Of a stretch of 28,862 bases of DNA, positions 8,917 to 15,678 are shown one piece after another. Below the pieces are notes generated by a model, which did no database searches, was not told where the DNA came from, and saw only the letters and a program-made list of their open reading frames with translations. Both the position numbers and the translations under genes were made by a program. The DNA is from an uncultured Ruminococcus sp. (GTDB lineage Bacteria; Bacillota; Clostridia; Oscillospirales; Ruminococcaceae): positions 1-28,862 of the forward strand of contig CALCRR010000107.1 of assembly GCA_937894495.1 (NCBI GenBank). The letters run 5' to 3'. Numbering within the stretch: position 1 is the stretch's first letter; each line of letters begins with the position of its first letter.

Positions 8917-9378
8917 ATGGAATACACGTATATTACAAGCTCACCTGAGGAGACCATAAGCCTTGGTGAGAGCATAGGGCGCATTTTAAAGGGCGGAGAT
9001 ATTATAGCCTACAGGGGAGACCTGGGGGCAGGCAAGACCACCATCACCAGAGGTATCTCAACAGGCATGGGGCTGGGGGACGAAGTGACCTCGCCCACCT
9101 TTGCTTTGGTGAATGAGTACAGAAATTCGGACAGCAAGCTCAGCCTGATACACTTTGATATGTACAGGATAACCTCACCCGAGGACCTGGAGACCACGGG
9201 CTTTTTTGACTACATGGAGGAGGGCTCGGTGCTGGCGGTGGAGTGGTCGGAGAATATCTCTGACGAGCTGCCAAAGGAAAGCATCATCATAACAATAAAA
9301 CGGCTTGATGACACCGTAAGGAGCATAAGCATACAAGCCGCTGACGGAGATGAAAGATTTGAAAATATTGGCACTTGA
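8917..9378 (+). CDS. tsaE: tRNA t6A37 synthesis ATPase TsaE
   Basis: TsaE is the small P-loop ATPase that activates the TsaB-TsaD complex transferring threonylcarbamoyl to A37 of ANN-decoding tRNAs. The 153-residue length is normal. It has Walker A GDLGAGKTT (about residues 34-42), SPTFALVNEY (the family's switch segment), the Walker-B-like LIHFDMYR, and the late EWSEN motif. The RBS AAAGGA lies upstream of the ATG. Its 3' end overlaps tsaB by 29 bases, so the two are translationally coupled. tsaD, often in the same run, is not in this window. Confidence 0.95.
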   Translation: MEYTYITSSPEETISLGESIGRILKGGDIIAYRGDLGAGKTTITRGISTGMGLGDEVTSPTFALVNEYRNSDSKLSLIHFDMYRITSPEDLETTGFFDYMEEGSVLAVEWSENISDELPKESIIITIKRLDDTVRSISIQAADGDERFENIGT

Positions 9379-10051
9379 CACCAGCGGCAAGACCGCATCG
9401 GTGGCAATAACAGACGGCGGCAGACTGCTGTGGGAAAAGACCGTATACACAAGGCTCACCCACTCGCAGGTGATACTGCCAATGGTCAAAGAAGCGCTGG
9501 AGCAGTCTGAGCTGGGCTTTAAGGATCTTGACTGCATAGCGGCAGCCAACGGTCCCGGCTCGTACACGGGGCTTCGCATAGGCATTGGCGCTATAAAGGG
9601 CATTTGCATGGGGGAGCCCTCTCTGAAAGCGGCAGGGATATCCACTCTTCTTGGGCTTGCATACAACTGCGCCGCCTTTGATGGCAGGGTCATCGCCGTT
9701 ATGAGGGCGAGACCTAAGATAGTATATGTAGGCGAGGTTGACTGCAAAAACGGCATAGTTACCCCCACAGCAAAGGACAGGGTGTGCCCCGAGGAGCAAG
9801 CCTTCGGCAGCCTTGATACTTCTGTAAAGACCATGCTGGTGGGTGACAGCGCCGAGGATATAAAGGCGGCATGGTTTGATAAAAACGACAACATCGTCAC
9901 AGCGCCCAAGCCGCTGCTGCTGCAAAAAGCAAGCTCGATATGTCTGGCGGCAGAGAACTCACCCGAAGCCCTGACAGCCGCCGACAGGCTGGAGGTATCA
10001 TACCTGCAGGCTACCAAGGCTGAGAAGGACAAAGCGCATTCTGATTCATAA
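9350..10051 (+). CDS. tsaB: tRNA t6A37 synthesis protein TsaB
   Basis: TsaB is the non-catalytic ASKHA-fold partner that dimerises with TsaD in N6-threonylcarbamoyladenosine synthesis. The 233-residue protein opens with LKILALDTSG, then has LTHSQVILPMV and the highly conserved GPGSYTGLRIG (about residues 69-79), followed by KGICMG. The C-terminal half (from about residue 110) is divergent, as usual for TsaB. Its start lies within the end of tsaE, with GGAGATG as the coupled start site. Adjacent RimI or TsaD is not seen. Confidence 0.95.
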   Translation: MKDLKILALDTSGKTASVAITDGGRLLWEKTVYTRLTHSQVILPMVKEALEQSELGFKDLDCIAAANGPGSYTGLRIGIGAIKGICMGEPSLKAAGISTLLGLAYNCAAFDGRVIAVMRARPKIVYVGEVDCKNGIVTPTAKDRVCPEEQAFGSLDTSVKTMLVGDSAEDIKAAWFDKNDNIVTAPKPLLLQKASSICLAAENSPEALTAADRLEVSYLQATKAEKDKAHSDS

Positions 10052-10110
10052 TGCTTAATTTGTAATTTTGGGTTTGATAACAAATTTTTATTGCTCAGAG
10101 GAGGAAGATT

Positions 10111-10437
10111 ATGCATACCTTTATGATGTATTTATGCACTGCTTTTTTTGATCTTCTTATATGTATTGGCATACGCGGCATTTTTTATTATACCCGTGAG
10201 GAGCAGGACAGTATGCTCAAATGGAAGGCTGCACTGGCAGTAAATGCGGTCCTGCTGGGAATTTGCCTGCTTAGAATTGTACTCAGTTTGCTGGGCGCAG
10301 GGATAGGTATGCCGGGTATGATCATAGGTCTTTGTTTGCGGTATATTTTTTACGTCAGTCTGGGGTATATTCTGGTTTGTGCGGCTGTGCTTGTGCTTTG
10401 CAGGCTCAGGCAGAACAGCTCGGAAAAACCCGAATGA
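10111..10437 (+). CDS. Small membrane protein of unknown function, about three helices
   Basis: The 108-residue protein has three hydrophobic segments (about 5-25, 38-62 and 70-95) and a charged tail (RLRQNSSEKPE). No family is recognised. GAGGAGG sits upstream of the ATG. It lies between tsaB and rpiB with short gaps (59 and 37 bases), so it may belong to their transcript, but nothing points to a shared function. Confidence 0.7.
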   Translation: MHTFMMYLCTAFFDLLICIGIRGIFYYTREEQDSMLKWKAALAVNAVLLGICLLRIVLSLLGAGIGMPGMIIGLCLRYIFYVSLGYILVCAAVLVLCRLRQNSSEKPE

Positions 10438-10474
10438 ATAAGCTTATATAAGTATAAATTGGAGGTACACCAAA

Positions 10475-10915
10475 ATGAAAATAGCAATAGGCAGCGACCA
10501 CGCAGGACCTGCGCTCAAGGCGGAGATAGTTCAGCATTTTATCGAGAAGGGTATCGAGTATATCGACCTTGGGGTCATGGAGGGGGAGAAGTGCGATTAC
10601 CCCGACAAGGCTAAGGAGGTCTGTGATAAGGTCACAGGGGGCGAGTGCGATATGGCGGTGCTGGTCTGCGGCACAGGCATTGGTATGTCAATGAGCGCCA
10701 ATAAGCTTAAAGGCATACGTGCGGCTTGCTGCTCGGATTATTTCTCGGCGAAATACACAAGGGCGCATAATGACGCCAATGTGCTCTGCATAGGCGCAAG
10801 GGTGGTCGGCGCAGGGCTGGCTATCGAGCTGGTAGATGTTTTCATGAACACCCCCTTTGAGGGCGGCAGACACCAGCGCAGAGTAGATAAGATCACCGGG
10901 CTGGAGGGTCAGTGA
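10475..10915 (+). CDS. rpiB: Ribose-5-phosphate isomerase B / LacAB family
   Basis: RpiB interconverts ribose-5-phosphate and ribulose-5-phosphate in the pentose phosphate pathway. At 146 residues it has the standard length. It opens with IAIGSDHAGPALK and has DLGV, DYPDKAKEV and the active-site loop VCGTGIGMSMSANK (the Cys at about residue 66 is the usual catalytic base), then HNDANVLCIGARV. This is the general RpiB pattern; related LacA/B galactose-6-phosphate isomerases have the same fold, but no lactose genes are nearby. GGAGGT lies upstream of the ATG. Confidence 0.93.
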   Translation: MKIAIGSDHAGPALKAEIVQHFIEKGIEYIDLGVMEGEKCDYPDKAKEVCDKVTGGECDMAVLVCGTGIGMSMSANKLKGIRAACCSDYFSAKYTRAHNDANVLCIGARVVGAGLAIELVDVFMNTPFEGGRHQRRVDKITGLEGQ

Positions 10916-10983
10916 ACCTTATCCTGCTGAAAACTAATTTTTAACGCTTGCTGACATCATTGCACCGACAGGAGGGAGCGCTT

Positions 10984-11466
10984 GTGAAAAAAGCTGTTAA
11001 GATAGCATTTATGGTCATTATCATAGCTGCTCTTCTTCTGGCTGCCTGCTTTTTTGCAAGGCTCACATACTACCGTGCCTACTCGGGCAGCAGGCTCACA
11101 GGCACTGTCACCGTCACGGTGGACGGCGAGGTGTATAAGCTCAAAAAAGATCAGGTCAGCGGCGGCGATACCGTAAAGATAAAAAAGGGCGGCTCGGCAT
11201 ATTTCAGCGCCGCAGCAGGGGAGTACGGCAGATATATGTTCTTCGTCAGACCCGAAGCCCTTGATGATACGGTGGAGATATCGGTGATGAAATCAAAATG
11301 GTGGGATATAAAGCGCTTTGAGCTGAACATCAGTATAGACACCAAAAAAGGCACCGTGACCTACAGCGGCACAAGCTCCTCACTGACAGATCTCGGTCAG
11401 AGAAAAAGCAGCAAAATAAAAGGCAGGCAGGATACTTCTGAGGACAGACTGGTGATAATGTTCTGA
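10984..11466 (+). CDS. Membrane-anchored small secreted protein, function unknown
   Basis: The 160-residue protein has an N-terminal helix (about 5-25) ending in LLLAACFFARL, then a beta-rich extracytoplasmic domain (GTVTVTVDGEVYKLKKDQV, YMFFVRPEALDDTVEISV) and a basic Ser/Lys-rich tail. The LAAC could be a lipobox, but the aromatic and basic residues right after it fit a simple signal anchor equally well. A GTG start at 10984 is chosen because GGAGGGAG lies just before it; an ATG at 10948 would add 12 residues and has no RBS. No family is recognised. A bidirectional terminator follows. Confidence 0.7.
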   Translation: MKKAVKIAFMVIIIAALLLAACFFARLTYYRAYSGSRLTGTVTVTVDGEVYKLKKDQVSGGDTVKIKKGGSAYFSAAAGEYGRYMFFVRPEALDDTVEISVMKSKWWDIKRFELNISIDTKKGTVTYSGTSSSLTDLGQRKSSKIKGRQDTSEDRLVIMF

Positions 11467-11477
11467 AAATGCATAGC

Positions 11478-11517
11478 AAAAGCCTGAGAGCATGAAAAAC
11501 GCTCTCAGGCTTTTATC
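11478..11517. terminator. Bidirectional rho-independent terminator
   Basis: The perfect 14-bp arms AAAAGCCTGAGAGC (11478-11491) and GCTCTCAGGCTTTT (11501-11514) have T-runs on both strands. They sit between the convergent small membrane-protein gene (plus) and the lysozyme gene (minus). Confidence 0.9.
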
Positions 11518-11558
11518 TTTTATCGGGTAAGTATGTCAGCCTCTGTGTTCTGCCGACC

Positions 11559-13817
11559 TCAACTCTTTACCGTGAAATATGCAGGCTCGCTGCTGAATGA
11601 GCCCAGATAGTTGCGGCTGTTTGCGATTATCAGTATATTCGAACTTTCGCCCTTGTCGATGCTGAGTATCGCCCTTGCATCGTTGGTGTGGGTGTAAATC
11701 GAGTATTTGCCGTTTCTCTCGATGTAGACATCGTAGCTCTCGGCATTGGCAACGCCTATCCACTCCAGCTCCAGGCGGTCATCGTCAATGGCTCTCTGTG
11801 TCAGCCCAAGGGGAGATGAAAGGGCGGTGTATACGCTGTTAGACTCGCTGCCTGCGTATATCTTTGAGTTGTAGGTGTTGTAAGCCCTTACATAATAAAC
11901 CAGTGTTGACGAGCCCTCGAGCTCATACTGTGTGGCAGATGTAGCTGTAATAAATTTAGTGTTGCCGTCAATATCCCTTGAATATATCCTGTAGCCCTCA
12001 GCGCCGTAAACGCTGTTCCAGCTTATCCTGTTGCCGGTCACTGTGACCTTTACAGCGTCCTCGGGGGGATAGCATATCTTGCGGTAGCTGACCATGTTTG
12101 AGCTGCCGCCGTAGTGCTTGAAGCCGTTTCTGAGGGTGTAGGGCTTTACAAAATACTTTGCCGTCTTGTTGGGCAGGGTGTAGCTAAGATTTGTCTGGTC
12201 TGTCTGAGTTGTGGTGCTGCCGTCAGCCACCCTGTAAACGGTGTAGCCTGTTGCGCCCGTAACCTTATCCCAGCTGATGATGTTCTTGTTTATCACCACT
12301 GTAGGCACCTCTGTGGGGGAGCAGTCGGTAAGGGTCAGCTTGTCTGAAACTGCGCCGTAGGTGTATTTGCCTGACGAGTCTAAGTAGTAGCCGCGCACCT
12401 TGACATTCTCGACTCTGGCGTTTAACTTGCCTATGCTTGCAGAGGTTGCGGTGGTGGTGGTGTATCTCACATATTCGCCGTTTTTGCTTATGTAAACTAT
12501 GTAGCCGTTGGCGTTATCAGCCTTGTTCCAGCTTACAGTAAAGGTGTTTACTGCCGTTTCTTTAGCTGTTAGCCCCGCTGTCTTGCCCACCTTTATTATG
12601 CCGCCGTAAACTACGCCGTTTGAGTAGCTGGGACCGTAATACTTTTTGCCGCCGTAGATGTTGAAGGGCTTTACATAGTATGTAAGGCGGTCAGCCTTGT
12701 TTGTGATGGTGTAGCTCGTACCCGTAACGGTGGCGATTATCTTGACAGTGCCCTTTGAGTCCTTGGTGGCGATGATATATCCGTCAGCGTCCGCAAGCTT
12801 GCTCCAGCTGAGCTTATTGCCTGAAATGTTAAGCTTCATCGCCTTGTTTGTGGGCGCAAAGTTCACATCATAGCGCACGTTGATATCAACATAGTTAGAT
12901 ATACCGTCTATCAGCCCCATGCCCGAATACTGCCAGATATCGTAAAGACCCTGGTAGGCGGTGTATGTACCGTAGGTAGCCACCCATGTGTGGTAATCAA
13001 GTCCCAGCGAGGGACCGTCTATCATATTGGTGAGCCAGTAGTAGTTGGCATAAACGCCCGAGTAGTAGCCCTTGCTCTCGATAGTATCACAGAATGAGCG
13101 GCAAAGTGCGGTCTTCTGCGCCTTGGTGAGCCCTGCCGAGTCAAGTCTGCCCACATCGTAGTCAACGCTCTCGATATCGTAATAAACAGGCAGGTCCAGC
13201 TTATAGCCTTTAAGGGCGCTGGCGCAGAACTCAGCCTCCTGCTTGGCTTCGGCATTGCTGATCGCCTGGGTGTAGAAATACGCACCCACCTCAAAGCCGT
13301 GGTCGATAGCTGCCTGAATGTTCTTGTGAAAATCAGGGTCATACACCAGCGTACCTGCGCTGCCGTAGCCTCTGTAGCCGATGCGCACGATAACGAACTT
13401 TACTCCCGACTTCTTCACAGCGTCCCAGTCAATGGTCCTGCCGTAGCTCTGGTAGTAGGATATGTCGATACCGTAATCCTTTTTAAGACCGTCAAACCTG
13501 CTGTTATGCTCCAGGTCCTCCGACCCGTAAAAAGCCATTGCCTTGTTGCCGCTTTGCCCCGTAACAGGTCTTGCGCCCAGCACAGTGCCGTTAATGGCGC
13601 TTTCCATAAGGGCGTGGCGGTATTTGAGATATTCGGGGTCCTCGTTCTTGTTAAAATAGCCCTCATAGAATATATCCGTATCTTTTATTGCGGTCTCAGT
13701 TATAGACGCCGAGACCTTCTGTGCAGTGGTGTCAGCCGCCGCCAATGCCGTAAGTGAAAAACCTGCGCACATCGCCAGAGCTATAGCCGCACCTGCCGCT
13801 GCTTTAAAAAGCTTCAT
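11559..13817 (-). CDS. Secreted GH25 lysozyme with five Fn3-like repeats
   Basis: A 752-residue extracellular muramidase cutting the N-acetylmuramic acid to N-acetylglucosamine beta-1,4 bond of peptidoglycan. It has a signal peptide (cleavage near ALA-AD, residue 26) and a Thr/Ala-rich lead. The GH25 barrel (about 114-323) starts at YGIDISYYQ and carries the catalytic pair in YYDIES (Asp214, Glu216). It is followed by five repeats of about 85 residues, each with a W-x-K/S-x-x-x-A-x-GY-x-(V/I)Y pattern and a late YYVKPF-type strand (from about 325 to the end), like Fn3 modules used for wall or glycan binding. There is no dockerin or LPxTG. The ATG at 13817 follows AGGAGG; a 19-codon upstream extension lacks an RBS and runs into the promoter's leader repeat. 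Its role may be wall turnover or attack on other bacteria. Confidence 0.92.
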   Translation of the reverse strand: MKLFKAAAGAAIALAMCAGFSLTALAAADTTAQKVSASITETAIKDTDIFYEGYFNKNEDPEYLKYRHALMESAINGTVLGARPVTGQSGNKAMAFYGSEDLEHNSRFDGLKKDYGIDISYYQSYGRTIDWDAVKKSGVKFVIVRIGYRGYGSAGTLVYDPDFHKNIQAAIDHGFEVGAYFYTQAISNAEAKQEAEFCASALKGYKLDLPVYYDIESVDYDVGRLDSAGLTKAQKTALCRSFCDTIESKGYYSGVYANYYWLTNMIDGPSLGLDYHTWVATYGTYTAYQGLYDIWQYSGMGLIDGISNYVDINVRYDVNFAPTNKAMKLNISGNKLSWSKLADADGYIIATKDSKGTVKIIATVTGTSYTITNKADRLTYYVKPFNIYGGKKYYGPSYSNGVVYGGIIKVGKTAGLTAKETAVNTFTVSWNKADNANGYIVYISKNGEYVRYTTTTATSASIGKLNARVENVKVRGYYLDSSGKYTYGAVSDKLTLTDCSPTEVPTVVINKNIISWDKVTGATGYTVYRVADGSTTTQTDQTNLSYTLPNKTAKYFVKPYTLRNGFKHYGGSSNMVSYRKICYPPEDAVKVTVTGNRISWNSVYGAEGYRIYSRDIDGNTKFITATSATQYELEGSSTLVYYVRAYNTYNSKIYAGSESNSVYTALSSPLGLTQRAIDDDRLELEWIGVANAESYDVYIERNGKYSIYTHTNDARAILSIDKGESSNILIIANSRNYLGSFSSEPAYFTVKS

Positions 13818-13854
13818 TTTAGACCTCCTGATATTAATTATTACAAATTGTAGA

Positions 13855-13880
13855 TCAACACACTTTATCAACACACTTTA
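13855..13880. repeat. Perfect 13-bp tandem repeat at the lysozyme transcription start
   Basis: TCAACACACTTTA occurs twice with no gap (13855-13867 and 13868-13880), directly downstream of the minus-strand -10 box. It therefore covers the likely start site and first bases of the lysozyme leader. It could be an operator or a slippage product. Confidence 0.8.
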
Positions 13881-13881
13881 T

Positions 13882-13910
13882 ATTATATAAAATTTCCTTA
13901 AAAATGTCAA
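13882..13910 (-). promoter_or_regulatory. Consensus promoter of the lysozyme gene
   Basis: Read on the minus strand: TTGACA (13910-13905), 17 bases, then TATAAT (13887-13882), an exact sigma-A consensus. The leader to the ATG at 13817 is about 58 bases. Confidence 0.85.
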
Positions 13911-13972
13911 TATGGTTACAAAGATTATTTTCAGTAAAAATTTTCCTGCAAAAGTCTCAGCTTTTGGATATT

Positions 13973-14136
13973 TAGGGTGTGTTGACACTAAGCCTAACAC
14001 ACGTCTTTTTGGATATTTTTGTCCCGTTCGTCGTTAAAAATCCTTGCAGGGCGACAGCCCAACTGCGGATTTTTGCCTAGAACGGAACAAAAATATCTCA
14101 AAAATCCGCGTATCAGTTTAGTGTCAACACACCCTA
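13973..14136. mobile_element. MITE copy 1 (160 bp, TA-flanked, palindromic)
   Basis: The terminal inverted repeats GGGTGTGTTGACACTAA lie at both ends (13975 onward and, inverted, ending at 14134), bordered by TA on each side, as expected for TA-targeting transposases of the IS630/mariner kind (family inferred). Inner arms (GATATTTTTGTcCCGTTC and its near-complement; AAAAATCC/GGATTTTT; GGGC/GCCC) let the whole element fold into one long hairpin. It encodes no transposase; the short open frame inside it is a by-product. By eye it is identical to the copy at 17138-17301, which implies recent movement. It lies between the divergently transcribed lysozyme gene and speD. Confidence 0.88.
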
Positions 14137-14237
14137 GTCTGATACAGCCAAAAACCGCCGTGATGTGGCGGCTGGCTATACATTATCTCCTCAGATACTG
14201 TTATTTGTAAAAAAATAAAAAAATATCAGAAAAACTA

Positions 14238-14266
14238 TATACTTTTTCCTGATTATGTGATATACT
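14238..14266 (+). promoter_or_regulatory. Possible speD promoter (extended -10)
   Basis: TGATATACT (-10 TATACT at 14261-14266, with TG one base before) has a poor -35 (TATACT, 14238-14243) at 17 bases. It lies 69 bases upstream of the chosen speD start. Between the MITE and this site is a small stem-loop (CCGCC 14155-14159 with GGCGG 14167-14171, framed by AGCCA/TGGCT). Confidence 0.4.
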
Positions 14267-14335
14267 ATATGCTGGAGGCTAATGCAGGTATCAGCTGCCT
14301 TGGGTCTATCATGTTTTTTACAGGAGGTAACGGCA

Positions 14336-15136
14336 TTGGAGCAGAAGCTATCTCTTTACGGTTTTAATAACCTGACTAAAACTCTCAGCTTTAATATATA
14401 TGATATCTGCTATGCAAAGGGACAGAAGGAGCAGAAGGATTATATTGAATATATCGACGAGCAGTATAACTCCGAAAGGCTCACAAAAATACTCTGCGAC
14501 GTCACCGAGATGATAGGCGCAAGGGTGCTTAATATCTCAAAGCAGGATTATGAGCCCCAGGGCGCGTCTGTCAACGTGCTGATAGCCGAAAAGGAGCTTG
14601 ATAAGGAGTCCATAGACCCCTCCTGCAACCTGGGCAGGCTGCCCGATACTCCCGAGATAATACACGCCCACCTTGATAAGAGCCATGTTACGGTACACAC
14701 CTTTCCCGAGTATCACCCGGATAATTCCATCTCTACTTTCAGGGTGGATATCGACGTCTCCACCTGCGGCACTATCTCGCCGCTGAACGCCCTTAATTAC
14801 CTTATCGCCAGCTTCGACTCGGACATTATCACCATCGACTACCGTGTGCGGGGCTTCACCAGAGATGTGCTGGGCAAAAAGTTTTTTATCGACCACAACA
14901 TAACCTCCATACAGGATTATATAGATAAGTCAACTCTCACACGCTACGACGCTATGGACGTGAACGTTTATCAGTCCAATATTTTTCACACTAAGCTTTT
15001 GATAAAGGAGATAGACCTGCAAAACTACCTCTTCAAAAAAGACGTATACGAGCTTGACCCCAAGCAGCGCCTTGACATAACCGACAGCCTCAGACGTGAG
15101 ATGATAGAGATCTACAGCGGTATGAACATTTATTAA
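14336..15136 (+). CDS. speD: S-adenosylmethionine decarboxylase proenzyme (E. coli type)
   Basis: SpeD self-cleaves to a pyruvoyl enzyme that decarboxylates S-adenosylmethionine, giving the aminopropyl donor for SpeE. The 266-residue length fits the E. coli class (264). The family signatures are [20 protein letters not shown] at the N-terminus, DYEPQGASV, and [13 protein letters not shown], where cleavage before Ser116 makes the pyruvoyl group. [23 protein letters not shown] and YQSNIFHTK follow. The TTG at 14336 is taken as the start: AGGAGG lies 8 bases upstream and the N-terminus then matches the family. An ATG at 14282 would add 18 unrelated residues. It is the first gene of the polyamine cluster. 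A few SpeD homologues are known to have switched to ornithine or arginine; a SpeE gene nearby argues for SAM here. Confidence 0.93.
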   Translation: MEQKLSLYGFNNLTKTLSFNIYDICYAKGQKEQKDYIEYIDEQYNSERLTKILCDVTEMIGARVLNISKQDYEPQGASVNVLIAEKELDKESIDPSCNLGRLPDTPEIIHAHLDKSHVTVHTFPEYHPDNSISTFRVDIDVSTCGTISPLNALNYLIASFDSDIITIDYRVRGFTRDVLGKKFFIDHNITSIQDYIDKSTLTRYDAMDVNVYQSNIFHTKLLIKEIDLQNYLFKKDVYELDPKQRLDITDSLRREMIEIYSGMNIY

Positions 15137-15187
15137 TTCATAATTCATGATCGTCCGCTGAACAGTACAAAAAATATCCCTCGAATA

Positions 15188-15216
15188 TTGACAATTCAAG
15201 GGAGATATGGTATAAT
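15188..15216 (+). promoter_or_regulatory. Toxin 1 promoter, perfect consensus
   Basis: TTGACA (15188-15193), a 17-base spacer, then TATAAT (15211-15216). The predicted start is near 15223, so the transcript opens almost directly with the segment that pairs with its own 3' UTR. Confidence 0.9.
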
Positions 15217-15258
15217 CACCGTAGGTACTGTACATACAGCGGATGACCGAAGCGTAAA

Positions 15259-15301
15259 AGCTATCGGTTGGCGGTTCTCCTGTAAGGGAAGGTCGATAGC
15301 T
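15259..15301 (+). promoter_or_regulatory. RBS-masking stem in the toxin 1 leader
   Basis: AGCTATCG (15259-15266) and CGATAGCT (15294-15301) are perfect inverted repeats ending right at the toxin ATG. Inside them TTCTC (15275-15279) can pair with GGGAA (15286-15290) of the Shine-Dalgarno region AAGGGAAGG (15284-15292). The start site should therefore be closed in the local fold. Confidence 0.65.
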
Positions 15302-15397
15302 ATGACAGCATATGAATTTCTGTCGTTACTGTTTCAGTTTACGATAGCGCTGACTGGCATCATAGCTTTGTGCTACCAGATCTTTAAGAAAAAGTAG
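15302..15397 (+). CDS. Type I toxin, TxpA/BsrG/holin-like small membrane peptide
   Basis: A 31-residue peptide that begins MTAYEFLSLL, has one hydrophobic helix (about residues 7-27) and ends in the basic tail QIFKKK. The M-(T/S)-x-(Y/F)-E-x-L-S-L opening followed by a single helix and a Lys tail is typical of the small Gram-positive toxins TxpA, BsrG, BsrE and the 'putative holin-like toxin' family, which act at the membrane when over-produced. It differs at only a few residues from the second copy at 18360-18455. A longer frame from an ATG-like codon at 15188 is rejected because it would start inside the -35 box. Its start site is masked by leader structure and its 3' UTR is covered by an antisense RNA. 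Confidence 0.8.
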   Translation: MTAYEFLSLLFQFTIALTGIIALCYQIFKKK

Positions 15398-15421
15398 TAT
15401 GAAAAGAAAAAGTAGTATGAA
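15386..15421 (+). repeat. 18-bp tandem duplication across the toxin 1 stop codon
   Basis: AAGAAAAAGTAGTATGAA is present twice head to tail (15386-15403, 15404-15421). The unit contains the last codons and stop of the toxin; copy 2 of the module has the unit once. It duplicates the stop and following ATG without changing the peptide. Confidence 0.85.
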
Positions 15422-15478
15422 GCCCGAACTATTACAGAGATATATTTTGAGTTAAACCGAACGAAAGTAAGGTGCAAC

Positions 15479-15581
15479 AAAAAAATGAAAACACCGCCCA
15501 ATGTCCCAAGTTGGCGGTGATTTCATTACACCAATAACATGGAGAACTGCATTCCAAAGTATGTGCAGTATCTCTTTTTAC
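15479..15581 (-). ncRNA. Antisense antitoxin RNA 1 (about 100 nt)
   Basis: This is predicted from its promoter and terminator. The start is near 15581, 7 bases after the minus-strand -10. The end is the hairpin CACCGCCAA/TTGGGCGGTG (15492-15519 on the plus strand, one bulged base) followed on the minus strand by TTTTCATTTTTTT (T-run 15485-15479). The whole RNA is complementary to the 3' UTR of the toxin mRNA, including the toxin's own small terminator (CTGCA...TGCAG then TCTCTTTTT). This is the arrangement of RatA and SR4. Confidence 0.72.
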
Positions 15582-15587
15582 AAATAT

Positions 15588-15616
15588 ATTATACCACACT
15601 TAAACGCAAATGTCAA
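15588..15616 (-). promoter_or_regulatory. Antitoxin 1 promoter, perfect consensus
   Basis: Minus strand: TTGACA (15616-15611), 17 bases, TATAAT (15593-15588). No minus-strand gene lies downstream, so an antisense RNA is the natural product. Confidence 0.88.
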
Positions 15617-15678
15617 TACATACATTTTATTCCATCTCGGCTTGAATAAGCTGTTGAAATTATAAGATTGAAAAGGGG

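Larger units (their letters stand above)
15164..15616. other. Type I toxin-antitoxin module 1 (whole unit)
   Basis: This unit of about 450 bp lies between speD and speA and is paralogous to 18184-18652; homology runs from AACAGTACAAAAAA to the inverted TGTCAA box. In order it holds a perfect plus-strand promoter, a structured leader, a 31-codon membrane peptide, a conserved 3' UTR, a terminator hairpin, and a perfect minus-strand promoter driving an antisense RNA. The mRNA 5' end (GGTACTGTACATAC, 15224-15237) can pair with 15559-15572, and GCGGTTCTCC (15271-15280) with 15541-15550, in nested order. The layout matches convergent, 3'-overlapping type I systems such as txpA/ratA and bsrG/SR4. 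Confidence 0.8.

Noticed and set aside
9175..10116. 313-residue open frame on the minus strand opposite tsaE/tsaB
   Set aside because: It lies fully over well-recognised genes, has no RBS or family features, and its composition is that of an antisense shadow.
13299..13757. 152-residue plus-strand frame within the lysozyme gene
   Set aside because: Antisense shadow of the GH25 domain coding region.
11559..13817. Lysozyme and 'holin-like' peptides as remnants of a prophage
   Set aside because: The lysozyme has a signal peptide, Fn3-like repeats and its own promoter, as in cellular enzymes; no phage structural, integrase or packaging genes are present, and the peptides belong to type I toxin modules.
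14146..14177. Small stem-loop upstream of speD as a riboswitch
   Set aside because: Only a 5-bp core stem plus a 5-bp outer stem, probably upstream of the transcript start, and no known riboswitch pattern.
14019..14210. 63-residue frame starting in MITE copy 1
   Set aside because: Its first part is the MITE hairpin and is repeated exactly in copy 2 with a different continuation, so it is a by-product of the repeat.
15188..15397. 69-residue frame containing the toxin 1 peptide
   Set aside because: It would start in the -35 box of the toxin's own promoter, before the predicted transcript start; the 31-codon frame from 15302 is conserved in copy 2 but the upstream extension is not.
15137..15678. 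Small peptide as a polyamine-sensing leader peptide for speA rather than a toxin
   Set aside because: Attractive because of the location, but the peptide matches the TxpA/BsrG class and each copy has its own antisense promoter and terminators that a leader peptide would not need. It cannot be fully excluded.
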